Shown here: piece after piece, positions 57,001 to 64,000 of the stretch
Numbering within the stretch: position 1 is the stretch's first letter
Layout: the number at the start of each line of letters is the position of its first letter
DNA from: Pseudomonadota bacterium
GTDB taxonomy: Bacteria; Pseudomonadota; Gammaproteobacteria; Pseudomonadales; Oceanobacteraceae
Reading direction: 5' to 3'
DNA: 64,000 bases
Assembly (NCBI GenBank): GCA_030145845.1
Contig: JAIXHJ010000005.1
Coordinates: 1-64,000, forward strand
Translations under genes and position numbers: made by a program
Notes under the pieces: generated by a model
The model's input: only the letters and a program-made list of their open reading frames with translations
What the model was told of the DNA's origin: nothing
Databases searched by the model: none

Positions 57001-60000
57001 CGCAGCGGCTGCTTCAATACTGAAACGGAAAGCCACGGTATATTCATCGGCCGGAATATCCAGTCCATTGGTGGCATCCGCTGCCAGACCGGGGACGATC
57101 ATCACGTCAGCCGCAGCGACGGACAAGGCACCCTCAGTGACAGCCGGCAGCGGAGCCGCGGTTGTATTCAGGGCATGATGACCATTGCCACTGACATCAC
57201 GCTGAGGAAATGCCGCATCGTTAAAATCATAACGGGCCAGCAATGGCGCCTTAACCGTAACCGTGACATAGGTTTCTGACACCGCCGCCTGTGCCGTGCC
57301 CGGCGGAATATCCGTAACCGTCAGTTTAAAGGTGAGCTGTGCATCTTCCTGCAGCAAGGCCGGCGCATCATAGTATGCCGTTACGGTACCGCTGCCGGCA
57401 GCAGCGGTGGTCAGGTTACTGGCAGTAACCGTCACGCCGGAATCCGCCACATCGCTATAACGGCTGTCGGCCACCAGCTCCCAGCTGGCACTGGCAATAC
57501 CGGTTTCTTCATCGTCGGCCAGAGCCGCCGTGAGCAACGCCGACAGTGTCTGTTCCGCCACCGTTAACGGCGTTGCTGAGGTATCCGCAATAACAGCAAA
57601 ATTGGTTTCTGCACCATTGATCTGCCAGTCCCCTTCGCTGACCCGGTCCTGCGCATTGATCCAGCTCTGGCCGACACCGGCCAGCTCCATTGCCAGTTTG
57701 AGTTTTGCGTTCTGCAGGGCGTCGGCAGGCGCCGCAAACTGCCAGTCGTCTTCCGCCGTGTCCAGGCTGTTACAGGCAGTAAAGCCCTCTGACCAGCGCA
57801 GATCGGTGGCAGCCGTGGTACTGACGATGCGCCATTCATAGCCATTGGTGCAGGCATAGCCGCGGGAAAACGATGTTGCGCTGGTATACTTACAGGAATC
57901 CGTATACCAGGTACCCAGCCCTTCACTGACACGGTCAAAATAGGCACAGTCATTATTGTCATCGAGCAGCGAACCGTCCGCCCAGTCGCCATACACCTGA
58001 TACAGACGCCAGCTGTCTTCAACCTCCTGATCGCTGAAATTCAGCCAGGCATCACGGCCATCGGCAGCAACCGCCGCCGCCAGTGCCGCCTGACTCAGTG
58101 CCGCGGAGTGTCCGCCGTAACCATGCGGGGCAAAAAATTCACTGCCTGCGTATTCCAGCGCACAGACAGCAAACCCCTGTGACCAGATACCGGAAGCTGC
58201 CGTAATAAACCATTCGATATTACTGCCGCTGACCCTGCGACAGGCAAACGGAGCCGTTTCTGTCTGACATTTGGCGGCATACCAACTGCCATCAGCGCCA
58301 ATACGGGCACAATCTTTATTGCTCTGATTAGCGGGCTCATTTTCTGCCCACCAGGCATGACGCAGACGGTTGGCAACCCACTGCGATTCCAGCCCGGTGT
58401 CTGACAGGTTAATCCATACCGCTTCTCCCCCCATTGCTGCCAGCAGGGCGTCCATTTCCTGCGGAGTGCGGGGCACAGCAAACAGACTGGCATTCTGTTC
58501 ATCACAGGCGGCAAAACCGGCCTGCCAGTCACCACTGAGTCCGGTGACTGTCCAGCTGCCATCAAAACAGGCGTAGGCGTACTGAGCATTACAGTCGGCG
58601 TCAGTCCAGCTGCCATCACTGCCAAGCAGGGCACAGTCGGCATTGTTGTAATTATCGAACACCGGTTTCTGCCAGATACCCAGCTTCAGCCGGTCGGCGA
58701 ACCAGCGGTTATTCTGTGAAGTAATTTCGCTGACGTAATAATAATTCAGCCAGGTATTTTTTATCTGTGCCGCGGTATTTCTGATCGCAGCATCCAGCGC
58801 CAGTTCTTCTGCCGCGGTAACCGGTGCTGAAAAATAATATTCACTGCCGAACTGATCCTTGCACAGGCGGTTACCACGTTCGTACGACCAGTAGTCTTCA
58901 CCGATCTGTGGCACGACCTGTACCGTGCCGTTAACCAGAGTGCCCTCCGCCGTGGCGACTTTCCAGTCAGCGCCATCAAAACAGGCATAATGGCCCGCCG
59001 CCGAGGTACAGCCGGCAGTACGCCAGGGATTATTCAGCCCGGCAGCCACCGTGGATTTATACACGCAGACATTCTGCGGTTCTTCTCCCGGATACGCCGG
59101 ACTCAGCCAGTTCACAAACGGCAGATTTTTACGGAAGGCAGAACCATCACCACCAGCGGCGGCATTATCTTCATCACCGCCATCCGTCATGTTCAGCCAT
59201 ACCCGGCTGATGGCCGCCCCCTGTTCTGCCGCCGCCGCTAAACGGGCAAAATCAATCTGAATGGCATCATTACGGCTCAGCGGAGCGGCAAATACAAAAC
59301 TGCTGCCATATTCGGCAAAGCATTGCTTGTGACCCGTAGCCGTATTCTGAATCCGTCCCTGCGTGTGGGTTACCTTCCAGATATAGCCGTCGGTACAGGC
59401 CCATGGATATTCAGCAGCCCCGGTACAACTGACATCCTCCCAGTAACCATCCTGTCGCTGAACAACGCAGTCTTCGCCCTTCACCGCTGCCGTTTCATCC
59501 GCCGCCATAATGCCGCCATTATCCGGCTGCGTACTGGCCCAGTTGGGGTACAGTGCAATCGCTGCCGCATTAGTGACCCAGCTGCCTTCTTTCATCATAT
59601 CCGTGGCATTCACCCAGACAGCAGCCACGCTACCCAGCGCATTTTTCGCCGCCAGATTTTCATTGTAAGTTTCCGGTGCGGCAAACACCCAGCCACTGCC
59701 AAGATCGGCACAGGCAGACACCGCCGCGGAAAAGTCCGCTAATTCCCCGGCAAGGGCTGACACCGCCCAGGAGGCACCGTTACGGCACAGATAGCGATAA
59801 TCCGTAGCGCTATTGCAGGCTTCATCCGACCAGCTGGCAACCGTGTCATTATTCAGCAGGGCACAGTTTTCACCACTGCCACCATCCGGCTGTGAACTGC
59901 CCCATGCGGGTAAGCCGATATGAAACTGATTCCAGTCCCAGCGGGAAAAATCTTCCAGCCGGTTGCCATTTATCCAGAAATCCCCACCAACGCCGGTAAG

Positions 60001-62508
60001 CGCAGCAAAATACGGTATCTGCAGAGCGCTGTCATAGGATCGCGGGGCACTGAACAGATAACCATTGCCCAGAGCATCACACACCTGCTGCGCCGCCGAA
60101 AAATCGGTCAGAGAAATTTCTGTAACAGAAAAATACCAGCGTCCGCCAGAGGTACAGGCGACCGGCAGAAATTCGTCACAGCTGCGCGACTGCCAGCGGC
60201 CATCGGCCGCGGATACGGACACACAGCGCTCACTGCTCAATGCTGAGGGTTCACCGTCATTCCAGTTATTGATTTCACGATTGAGAAGCCAGGTACCCTC
60301 ACTGTCCTGGTCATCTGCATTGATATACACGTTTGTCTGCCCTGCTGCGGCCATGGCGGTCAGCAGATCATTACGCTGACTCAGGGTGACCGGTGCATAG
60401 AATTTATAAGGGCCGCCGAATTCATTTTCACAGATCAGCGCCAGCGCCTGAGACGAGGTAAATTCATAGCCTGCTGCGGTAATATTCCAGCTGCCGTTCG
60501 CGCCGTCATAAGGGTTAAAACAGGCAAGAGGCAACACTGTACTGCAGGCAACATCATTCCAGCGTTCACTGCCCTGCTGCTGCACCGCACAATCTTCGCC
60601 ACTGCCGGCATCGTTGGGTTCACCGTCATTCCAGAAAGGCGCCAGCACATCCATGCCGAGGTTATAAACAAAAGTCCTTTCGTATTGTTTATCGTTGACG
60701 TTAATCCAGATATTTCCGGCGCCACTGTCCTGTGCGACCGTCAGCAACGCCTGACTCTGGGCAAAGGACACGGGGGCCGCAAAGACAAAATTACCGCTGA
60801 TACCATCACGTTCTACTGCAGCACAGGTATTGTGTGCCGCACTGATGTCTTCGGCGCTGTCATCATCCGCCCCGAGGGTGGTAGCAGCGGCTGAAACCGC
60901 CCATTGATAACCGTCAAAGCAGGCCACCTGTTTACTGTTACCACAGCTGGTGTCATCCCACAGGCCGGCATTATCACCACTGGTATAAAGCTGTACACAG
61001 TCGCCACTGTCATTGGGCTCACCCTCGTTGAAATAGGCCCGCACACCTTTGTTTTCCAGCAAAGCCTGATCACGGTCAATCGAGCTGCCATCGGTATAAC
61101 GAGTCCACGGACCATCGAGAAATTCGTTGCTGTCATCCAGCAGGTCATACCACACAGCACGGCTGAGGTCGCCACCGCCGATGTCCGGGCTGTCATAGCC
61201 TTCGTTCCATAACCAGCTGTCAGTGTCGGTAATCCGCTTCAGATTAATCCAGATCAGAGTCCCGGTGGACTGTGCCTGCAGTAAGCGGCTGACCAGCGCC
61301 CTTTCCTGTTCAGAGCGCGGTGCCGCCAGATAGTAACCGAGATAATTATTGGTTCCTGAAGTATCGTCATCCGGCCGCTCACAGGCCTCCAGCGCCTGAT
61401 TACTGAACTGATGGGAGGCATTACGGATAACCCAGGTATCGCCGTTGCTGCACAGCAGAGCCGCACGGCTGTCACAGTCACTGCTCAGCCATTGACCATC
61501 CGTCTGGCGGGCGGTGGTACAGATGCCCTCACTGTCATCCGGAAAGCCGGCCGCCCAGTTAAATAACCCATGATTCAGAAACCAGTAATTTTCCACCACA
61601 TCATCACGGCCATTAATCCACACCAGAGAAAGACCGGCACTGTTCATGGCATTATTCAGCTGGCTCTGATTATCAGCCGTGCGCGGCGCAGCAAACTGAT
61701 AGCCGCTGCCGAATGCCTGCTGGCAACGGCGGCTGAGATCATCCACCGAGGTAAAAGCATAGCTATCCGCTGTCACCTGCCAGTTGTTCAGCGTCAGGTC
61801 TGCACAGGCCAGCGCCTGCTGCTGGGTGCAGTCTGCATCGCGCCACAATCCGGCCGCACTGCTCTGCGCACAGCCTTCATTGCCGGCGGCATTATCCGGC
61901 TGGCCACTTTCCCAGAAAGGTGCACTCAGACCGGTGCCCTGATTAAGTACCCAGACGCCTTCAGTAGCCATGTCCTGGGCATTAATCCACACCCCGGATG
62001 ACGCACCGGCACTGGTCACCACGGCCGCCAGTTCTGCCTGCTGTGCCAGTGTCTGCGGTGCAGAAAATTCACTGCCGGCAGCACACGCGGAAGCCGCCGC
62101 CGAAATATCAGCCGCACTGTTATTATTACTGCCCATCACCACCGGAGTGGCGGAAATACTCCAGTTGCTGCCGTCAAAACAGGCGACCGGCAGGCTGTCG
62201 CCACAGTCGCTGTCATTCCACAGCCCGGAACTCAGCTGTACCGCACAGTCTTCACCACCGGAATCATTCGGCTCACCACTGTTCCAGAAAGTGACGGTAT
62301 CGGTATTGATACGGTTCGCCCGGGCACGGCTGATGGTGCCACTGCCACTGGCGTAATCGTAGGGCGCAGAGGTAAATGCCTGATCATTGTCATCATCATA
62401 AGGGTCGAACCAGACTGCAGCAGCAGAGGGCGTCACTGCCGCCTCTGCCAGCCAGGGCAGGAAAATGACGGAACCGGTGAGAATGATTTTTTTATAATTA
62501 TTTTTCAT
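54070..62508 (-). CDS. Giant secreted protein with tandem C-type-lectin-like modules, LamG, Calx-beta and ricin-like domains
   Basis: A 2812-residue protein with a signal peptide (cleavage after LAEA). Residues about 70-1636 are about 13 C-type-lectin-like modules of 115-180 residues, each with the pattern C..., F.AP, (V/I)WIN..D, a (E/Q)P(N/D) loop, C...W.D..C and a final C before a linking W. Modules 1 and 5 keep both EPN and WND, the calcium and sugar ligands. The first module lacks its front half and the last lacks its back half. Then come an Ig/cadherin-like segment (1636-1755), a LamG-like domain (1757-1962, RYDFNDAAF ... GLIDDVQIFNRWLDE), about four Calx-beta-like repeats (1970-2516), a beta domain, and a ricin-like Cys-rich end (about 2680-2812, CWEAEGSSNSSAIYLRSCD). 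There is no membrane or wall anchor. Most likely a glycan-binding adhesin. Confidence 0.85.
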   Translation of the reverse strand: MKNNYKKIILTGSVIFLPWLAEAAVTPSAAAVWFDPYDDDNDQAFTSAPYDYASGSGTISRARANRINTDTVTFWNSGEPNDSGGEDCAVQLSSGLWNDSDCGDSLPVACFDGSNWSISATPVVMGSNNNSAADISAAASACAAGSEFSAPQTLAQQAELAAVVTSAGASSGVWINAQDMATEGVWVLNQGTGLSAPFWESGQPDNAAGNEGCAQSSAAGLWRDADCTQQQALACADLTLNNWQVTADSYAFTSVDDLSRRCQQAFGSGYQFAAPRTADNQSQLNNAMNSAGLSLVWINGRDDVVENYWFLNHGLFNWAAGFPDDSEGICTTARQTDGQWLSSDCDSRAALLCSNGDTWVIRNASHQFSNQALEACERPDDDTSGTNNYLGYYLAAPRSEQERALVSRLLQAQSTGTLIWINLKRITDTDSWLWNEGYDSPDIGGGDLSRAVWYDLLDDSNEFLDGPWTRYTDGSSIDRDQALLENKGVRAYFNEGEPNDSGDCVQLYTSGDNAGLWDDTSCGNSKQVACFDGYQWAVSAAATTLGADDDSAEDISAAHNTCAAVERDGISGNFVFAAPVSFAQSQALLTVAQDSGAGNIWINVNDKQYERTFVYNLGMDVLAPFWNDGEPNDAGSGEDCAVQQQGSERWNDVACSTVLPLACFNPYDGANGSWNITAAGYEFTSSQALALICENEFGGPYKFYAPVTLSQRNDLLTAMAAAGQTNVYINADDQDSEGTWLLNREINNWNDGEPSALSSERCVSVSAADGRWQSRSCDEFLPVACTSGGRWYFSVTEISLTDFSAAQQVCDALGNGYLFSAPRSYDSALQIPYFAALTGVGGDFWINGNRLEDFSRWDWNQFHIGLPAWGSSQPDGGSGENCALLNNDTVASWSDEACNSATDYRYLCRNGASWAVSALAGELADFSAAVSACADLGSGWVFAAPETYNENLAAKNALGSVAAVWVNATDMMKEGSWVTNAAAIALYPNWASTQPDNGGIMAADETAAVKGEDCVVQRQDGYWEDVSCTGAAEYPWACTDGYIWKVTHTQGRIQNTATGHKQCFAEYGSSFVFAAPLSRNDAIQIDFARLAAAAEQGAAISRVWLNMTDGGDEDNAAAGGDGSAFRKNLPFVNWLSPAYPGEEPQNVCVYKSTVAAGLNNPWRTAGCTSAAGHYACFDGADWKVATAEGTLVNGTVQVVPQIGEDYWSYERGNRLCKDQFGSEYYFSAPVTAAEELALDAAIRNTAAQIKNTWLNYYYVSEITSQNNRWFADRLKLGIWQKPVFDNYNNADCALLGSDGSWTDADCNAQYAYACFDGSWTVTGLSGDWQAGFAACDEQNASLFAVPRTPQEMDALLAAMGGEAVWINLSDTGLESQWVANRLRHAWWAENEPANQSNKDCARIGADGSWYAAKCQTETAPFACRRVSGSNIEWFITAASGIWSQGFAVCALEYAGSEFFAPHGYGGHSAALSQAALAAAVAADGRDAWLNFSDQEVEDSWRLYQVYGDWADGSLLDDNNDCAYFDRVSEGLGTWYTDSCKYTSATSFSRGYACTNGYEWRIVSTTAATDLRWSEGFTACNSLDTAEDDWQFAAPADALQNAKLKLAMELAGVGQSWINAQDRVSEGDWQINGAETNFAVIADTSATPLTVAEQTLSALLTAALADDEETGIASASWELVADSRYSDVADSGVTVTASNLTTAAAGSGTVTAYYDAPALLQEDAQLTFKLTVTDIPPGTAQAAVSETYVTVTVKAPLLARYDFNDAAFPQRDVSGNGHHALNTTAAPLPAVTEGALSVAAADVMIVPGLAADATNGLDIPADEYTVAFRFSIEAAAAGSWRGLLQKGDSGMERQPALFLFENEESLHLTNSTSESSNRVVNALNIPYQQWLNLIYSKRSDGFDVYLDETLVASYDFNSGETALANDGGLYIGAIPGAAESFTGLIDDVQIFNRWLDETERGLILPAPPVGIVQFTAAGTVTDEYAAAPDNSVTVTLERIRGSKAALTVYVDADPGGSSAQQGTQAEMTSASGSADYAFSAAYVSGSGVPVSWPADSRGQQSLLITLDNADDNLREGSESIRLIVADSAMAGVGDPAVYMLRLNDLTPNPYGNFSITTDDNNVVTENDTSVHQVCINRESGTTGEVVVNYLISGNAVAGTDFQYLSSGIQPASAAGSVTFSDGDGSAACFDIQVLNNPVIGSADKTLLFTITGLNYDAAVIEPVLTAQDSAGLIIRDYAAGEFSFVTSSASCKEPNTDSGVPEELRPATGDVCEIQVVRENTSIYAPAAELQVSLLSHLPDDNPQDDVTFNTRLNWDEIVLGTPAENTQLLTFLISNDLEQEQDEVISLQLLPTNGDGHNEVITQDSLILTVTDVTTPALLTAAVAGAPATGIKEVNEGESVSVSIDRSINTNTAFSVHYAIDVTQTDSVTLGDILSTTLDGVSVADSGSLSFSRAGADNRTLLIQTTDTVEPTDGRVVTLRLDQADPDRIAGLGDQSNANKDTQNFTEVSFRILNTRDSLNDIYNLHSATAVDSVATAVLNSTAYTAVEHITRETQPVHGYISLNFTFDAFRDLYDIEDTALQYDISFYQNGAENALVNGQALTSLLRKASDPSQYLAATGSVSLNPDDGTQFSARLLMPYVTDGNTADVEMHVTFTGNASGEVIEEIYRFRPEVVWRRLEFNGNDECAYNRGTDDVLGWNYGISFNCGDSGNGAGAASAYEIAYNAFTAQMESRQYPGYCWEAEGSSNSSAIYLRSCDSAASVSSLQQFTMTSDRVVVSGAPDYILCGTSGRELILRQDGLLYCSYRTWRWE

Positions 62509-62520
62509 ACACAGCTTGCC

Positions 62521-63993
62521 TTACTGAAGCGGCTCCACCCGGAAGTAACTGCCAGGCTGTAACGACACATTATTCATCACCAGCCTGCCGGTCTGCCCCT
62601 GTTGCAGCACACCATCCCCCATCCGGATCTGGTTAATATTCACATCCATACTCTGCTCCAGCACACCGATGTGCAGGCCCTTTCCGGTCTGGTCAATGCT
62701 CTGCGATACGGACACATTATTCAGTACGACGCTGGCACTTAAGACCGGAGCCGGATGCGCAGCATTTTCTGCCGGATCATCGGTGATGGTCAGGTCAAAC
62801 GAGGTCGTGCCGGCCATGGTCAGGTCCAGCTGCATGCCCTGTGCACCCGCGCCTGGCAGGGTGTAGAGCTGCAGGTCGATGCTGCCACCGCCCAGATTCA
62901 GATTTTCAATGGCAAAAGAGCCCATACTCAGCGTCTCAGCACTGCCGTCACCCGCACTGAAAGTCAGCGCGCCGATGGTTAAATCCAGATCTGAGATTGC
63001 CGATATTCTGCTGTCGATTCCGGTGGTAAAGCCGGTGTCGATAAAGTCGAGGGTATAATCAATATCACCGTTGGTATTCAGGTGGACATTATTCAGGTTC
63101 AGCCGCTGATCGCCAGTGCGGTAGAAGACATTACCGACCGTCAGATCGGTATTAATCCGTCCGGCAATACCATCAACCAGAGGGTCCGGGTTAGCGGAAA
63201 CAGTGACATAGCCGGTATTTACGCTGATATCGGCATAACCGAGATCGCCAAAATTATTACCGGCAAAAATATTATTGCCGCTGTCATCCAGCAGGGAAAT
63301 ATTGCGTATTTCAAAACTGCCGCTGGTTTCACCCAATTCGAGTTTCAGTTCATCGGTATTTCCGCTCAGGAACACTTCACTGCGGAATGCATTCTCGCCA
63401 CTGGCCGGCAGGAAGACGATATCCGTGGAAAATGTCAGACCATCTTCATCGAACTGATAGGTCAGGCCACTGCCTTCCTCCATCACGGTACGGAAAGCCA
63501 GCTTTGCACCGGCCTGATCATTCAGCAACAGGGTCTCGAGATAACTGTCACCGACAAATTCCCACACAGAAAAACGGACACCGCCGAACAGGGTACGGCC
63601 ACTCAGTGACAGCGCACCGAGTTCCAGATCCAGGGTATCAATATCACTGCTGCGGATACTGACATTGCCGGCACTGTCGACATCAATATCGGTACGGATG
63701 GTATCCACACCGGTCATATTACCGCTGCTGTCCGTGGTGATGGTGCGCAAGGTCAGACCATCAATGGCGAGGTAATCCTTTCCCTGACCGTCTTTATCCG
63801 TTTCGGTATAACGGATTTCCCCGGTGGTCAGGAAATTACCGTTGGCATCATCGGTGGTGATTTCAATACTGATACCGGACTGGCCCGCGACCCCCGACAT
63901 GGCGGCATCATCCAGCAACTGCATACCGGCCAGCAGTGACGCTGGCCAGCCGGTCGTTACCATGACAAACACAGCAGCATGAAGGTTTTTCAT
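62521..63993 (-). CDS. Secreted FilA/DUF6160-like protein, first visible gene of the lectin operon
   Basis: The 490-residue precursor has a signal peptide ending LLAG and then MQLLDDAAMSGVAGQSGISI, the shared post-signal motif. The mature part has many beta-strand repeats built on phrases such as DIDTLDLELGALSLSG, DLDLTIGALTFSAGD and MGSFAIENLNLGGGS. This suggests a long beta-solenoid or beta-rod; it contains no cysteine. It ends 12 bases before the giant lectin gene. Only seven bases upstream are in the window, so its promoter and any earlier operon genes are not visible. Confidence 0.78.
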   Translation of the reverse strand: MKNLHAAVFVMVTTGWPASLLAGMQLLDDAAMSGVAGQSGISIEITTDDANGNFLTTGEIRYTETDKDGQGKDYLAIDGLTLRTITTDSSGNMTGVDTIRTDIDVDSAGNVSIRSSDIDTLDLELGALSLSGRTLFGGVRFSVWEFVGDSYLETLLLNDQAGAKLAFRTVMEEGSGLTYQFDEDGLTFSTDIVFLPASGENAFRSEVFLSGNTDELKLELGETSGSFEIRNISLLDDSGNNIFAGNNFGDLGYADISVNTGYVTVSANPDPLVDGIAGRINTDLTVGNVFYRTGDQRLNLNNVHLNTNGDIDYTLDFIDTGFTTGIDSRISAISDLDLTIGALTFSAGDGSAETLSMGSFAIENLNLGGGSIDLQLYTLPGAGAQGMQLDLTMAGTTSFDLTITDDPAENAAHPAPVLSASVVLNNVSVSQSIDQTGKGLHIGVLEQSMDVNINQIRMGDGVLQQGQTGRLVMNNVSLQPGSYFRVEPLQ

Positions 63994-64000
63994 CAGTGCC

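Noticed and set aside
56119..57279. 386-codon plus-strand frame opposite the giant lectin gene
   Set aside because: Arg/Ile/Thr-rich sequence without motifs, ribosome site or neighbours; the minus-strand frame carries clear Calx-beta-like and LamG-like domains here.

Overview
The window is a stretch of chromosome from a gammaproteobacterium, most likely a marine member of the Oceanospirillales/Pseudomonadales. The gene order points there: nadB / algU(rpoE)-mucA-mucB-mucC-mucD-lepA, rnc-era-recO-pdxJ-acpS, and cysM-rlmD-relA-mazG next to a GacS-type kinase are arrangements known from Pseudomonas and relatives. The species assignment is inference. There are no rRNA or tRNA genes, insertion sequences, phage genes or CRISPR arrays that I can see.

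Positions 1-13600 hold housekeeping genes, mostly on the minus strand: rsmJ, uppP, tsaB, an AT-hook histone-H1-like protein, adk, ppc, and the coupled rlmD-relA-mazG set with cysM. A 680-base gap at 3521-4201 holds the promoter of the H1-like gene and a possible structured transcript. Positions 13773-22169 carry gacS/barA (plus strand), overlapping acpS tail to tail, then the acpS-pdxJ-recO-era-rnc-DUF4845-lepA cluster read from the other strand. lepB is missing from its usual place in that cluster. Positions 22282-26439 are the envelope-stress operon (sigma-E/AlgU, its anti-sigma factors, RseC and the MucD protease), divergent from nadB. Positions 28200-36760 are mixed: a ParD-like/Map pair, ygfX-sdhE, ygfZ, an HDOD protein, a 3-hydroxyisobutyryl-CoA hydrolase-like protein, a lipoprotein hydrolase, a purple-acid-phosphatase-like enzyme and a DUF4442 protein.

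Positions 36836-49116 look like one functional block. A six-gene TonB2-type energy-transduction operon (DUF3450, TtpC, ExbB, ExbD, TonB, TPR) is followed by an AT-rich orphan secreted protein, a beta-helix-like lipoprotein and a 1001-residue TonB-dependent receptor. The six-gene operon and the receptor are each preceded by a good PhoB-box match, with exactly 10 bases between the box and a -10-like hexamer. The lipoprotein has a weaker box. This suggests an outer-membrane uptake system induced by phosphate starvation; a phosphatase lies nearby.

Positions 50973-63993 are the most unusual part: a tight five-gene minus-strand operon of secreted proteins. Four carry a short motif of the form L-x-E-x-E-L-x-x-V-x-G-Q-x-G-I just after the signal peptide, as in FilA/DUF6160-type proteins. 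The fifth is a 2812-residue protein with about 13 tandem C-type-lectin-like modules, an Ig/cadherin-like segment, a LamG-like domain, several Calx-beta-like repeats and a ricin-like C-terminus. It looks like a very large surface or secreted glycan-binding adhesin with dedicated partner proteins. I do not know a described system with this composition.
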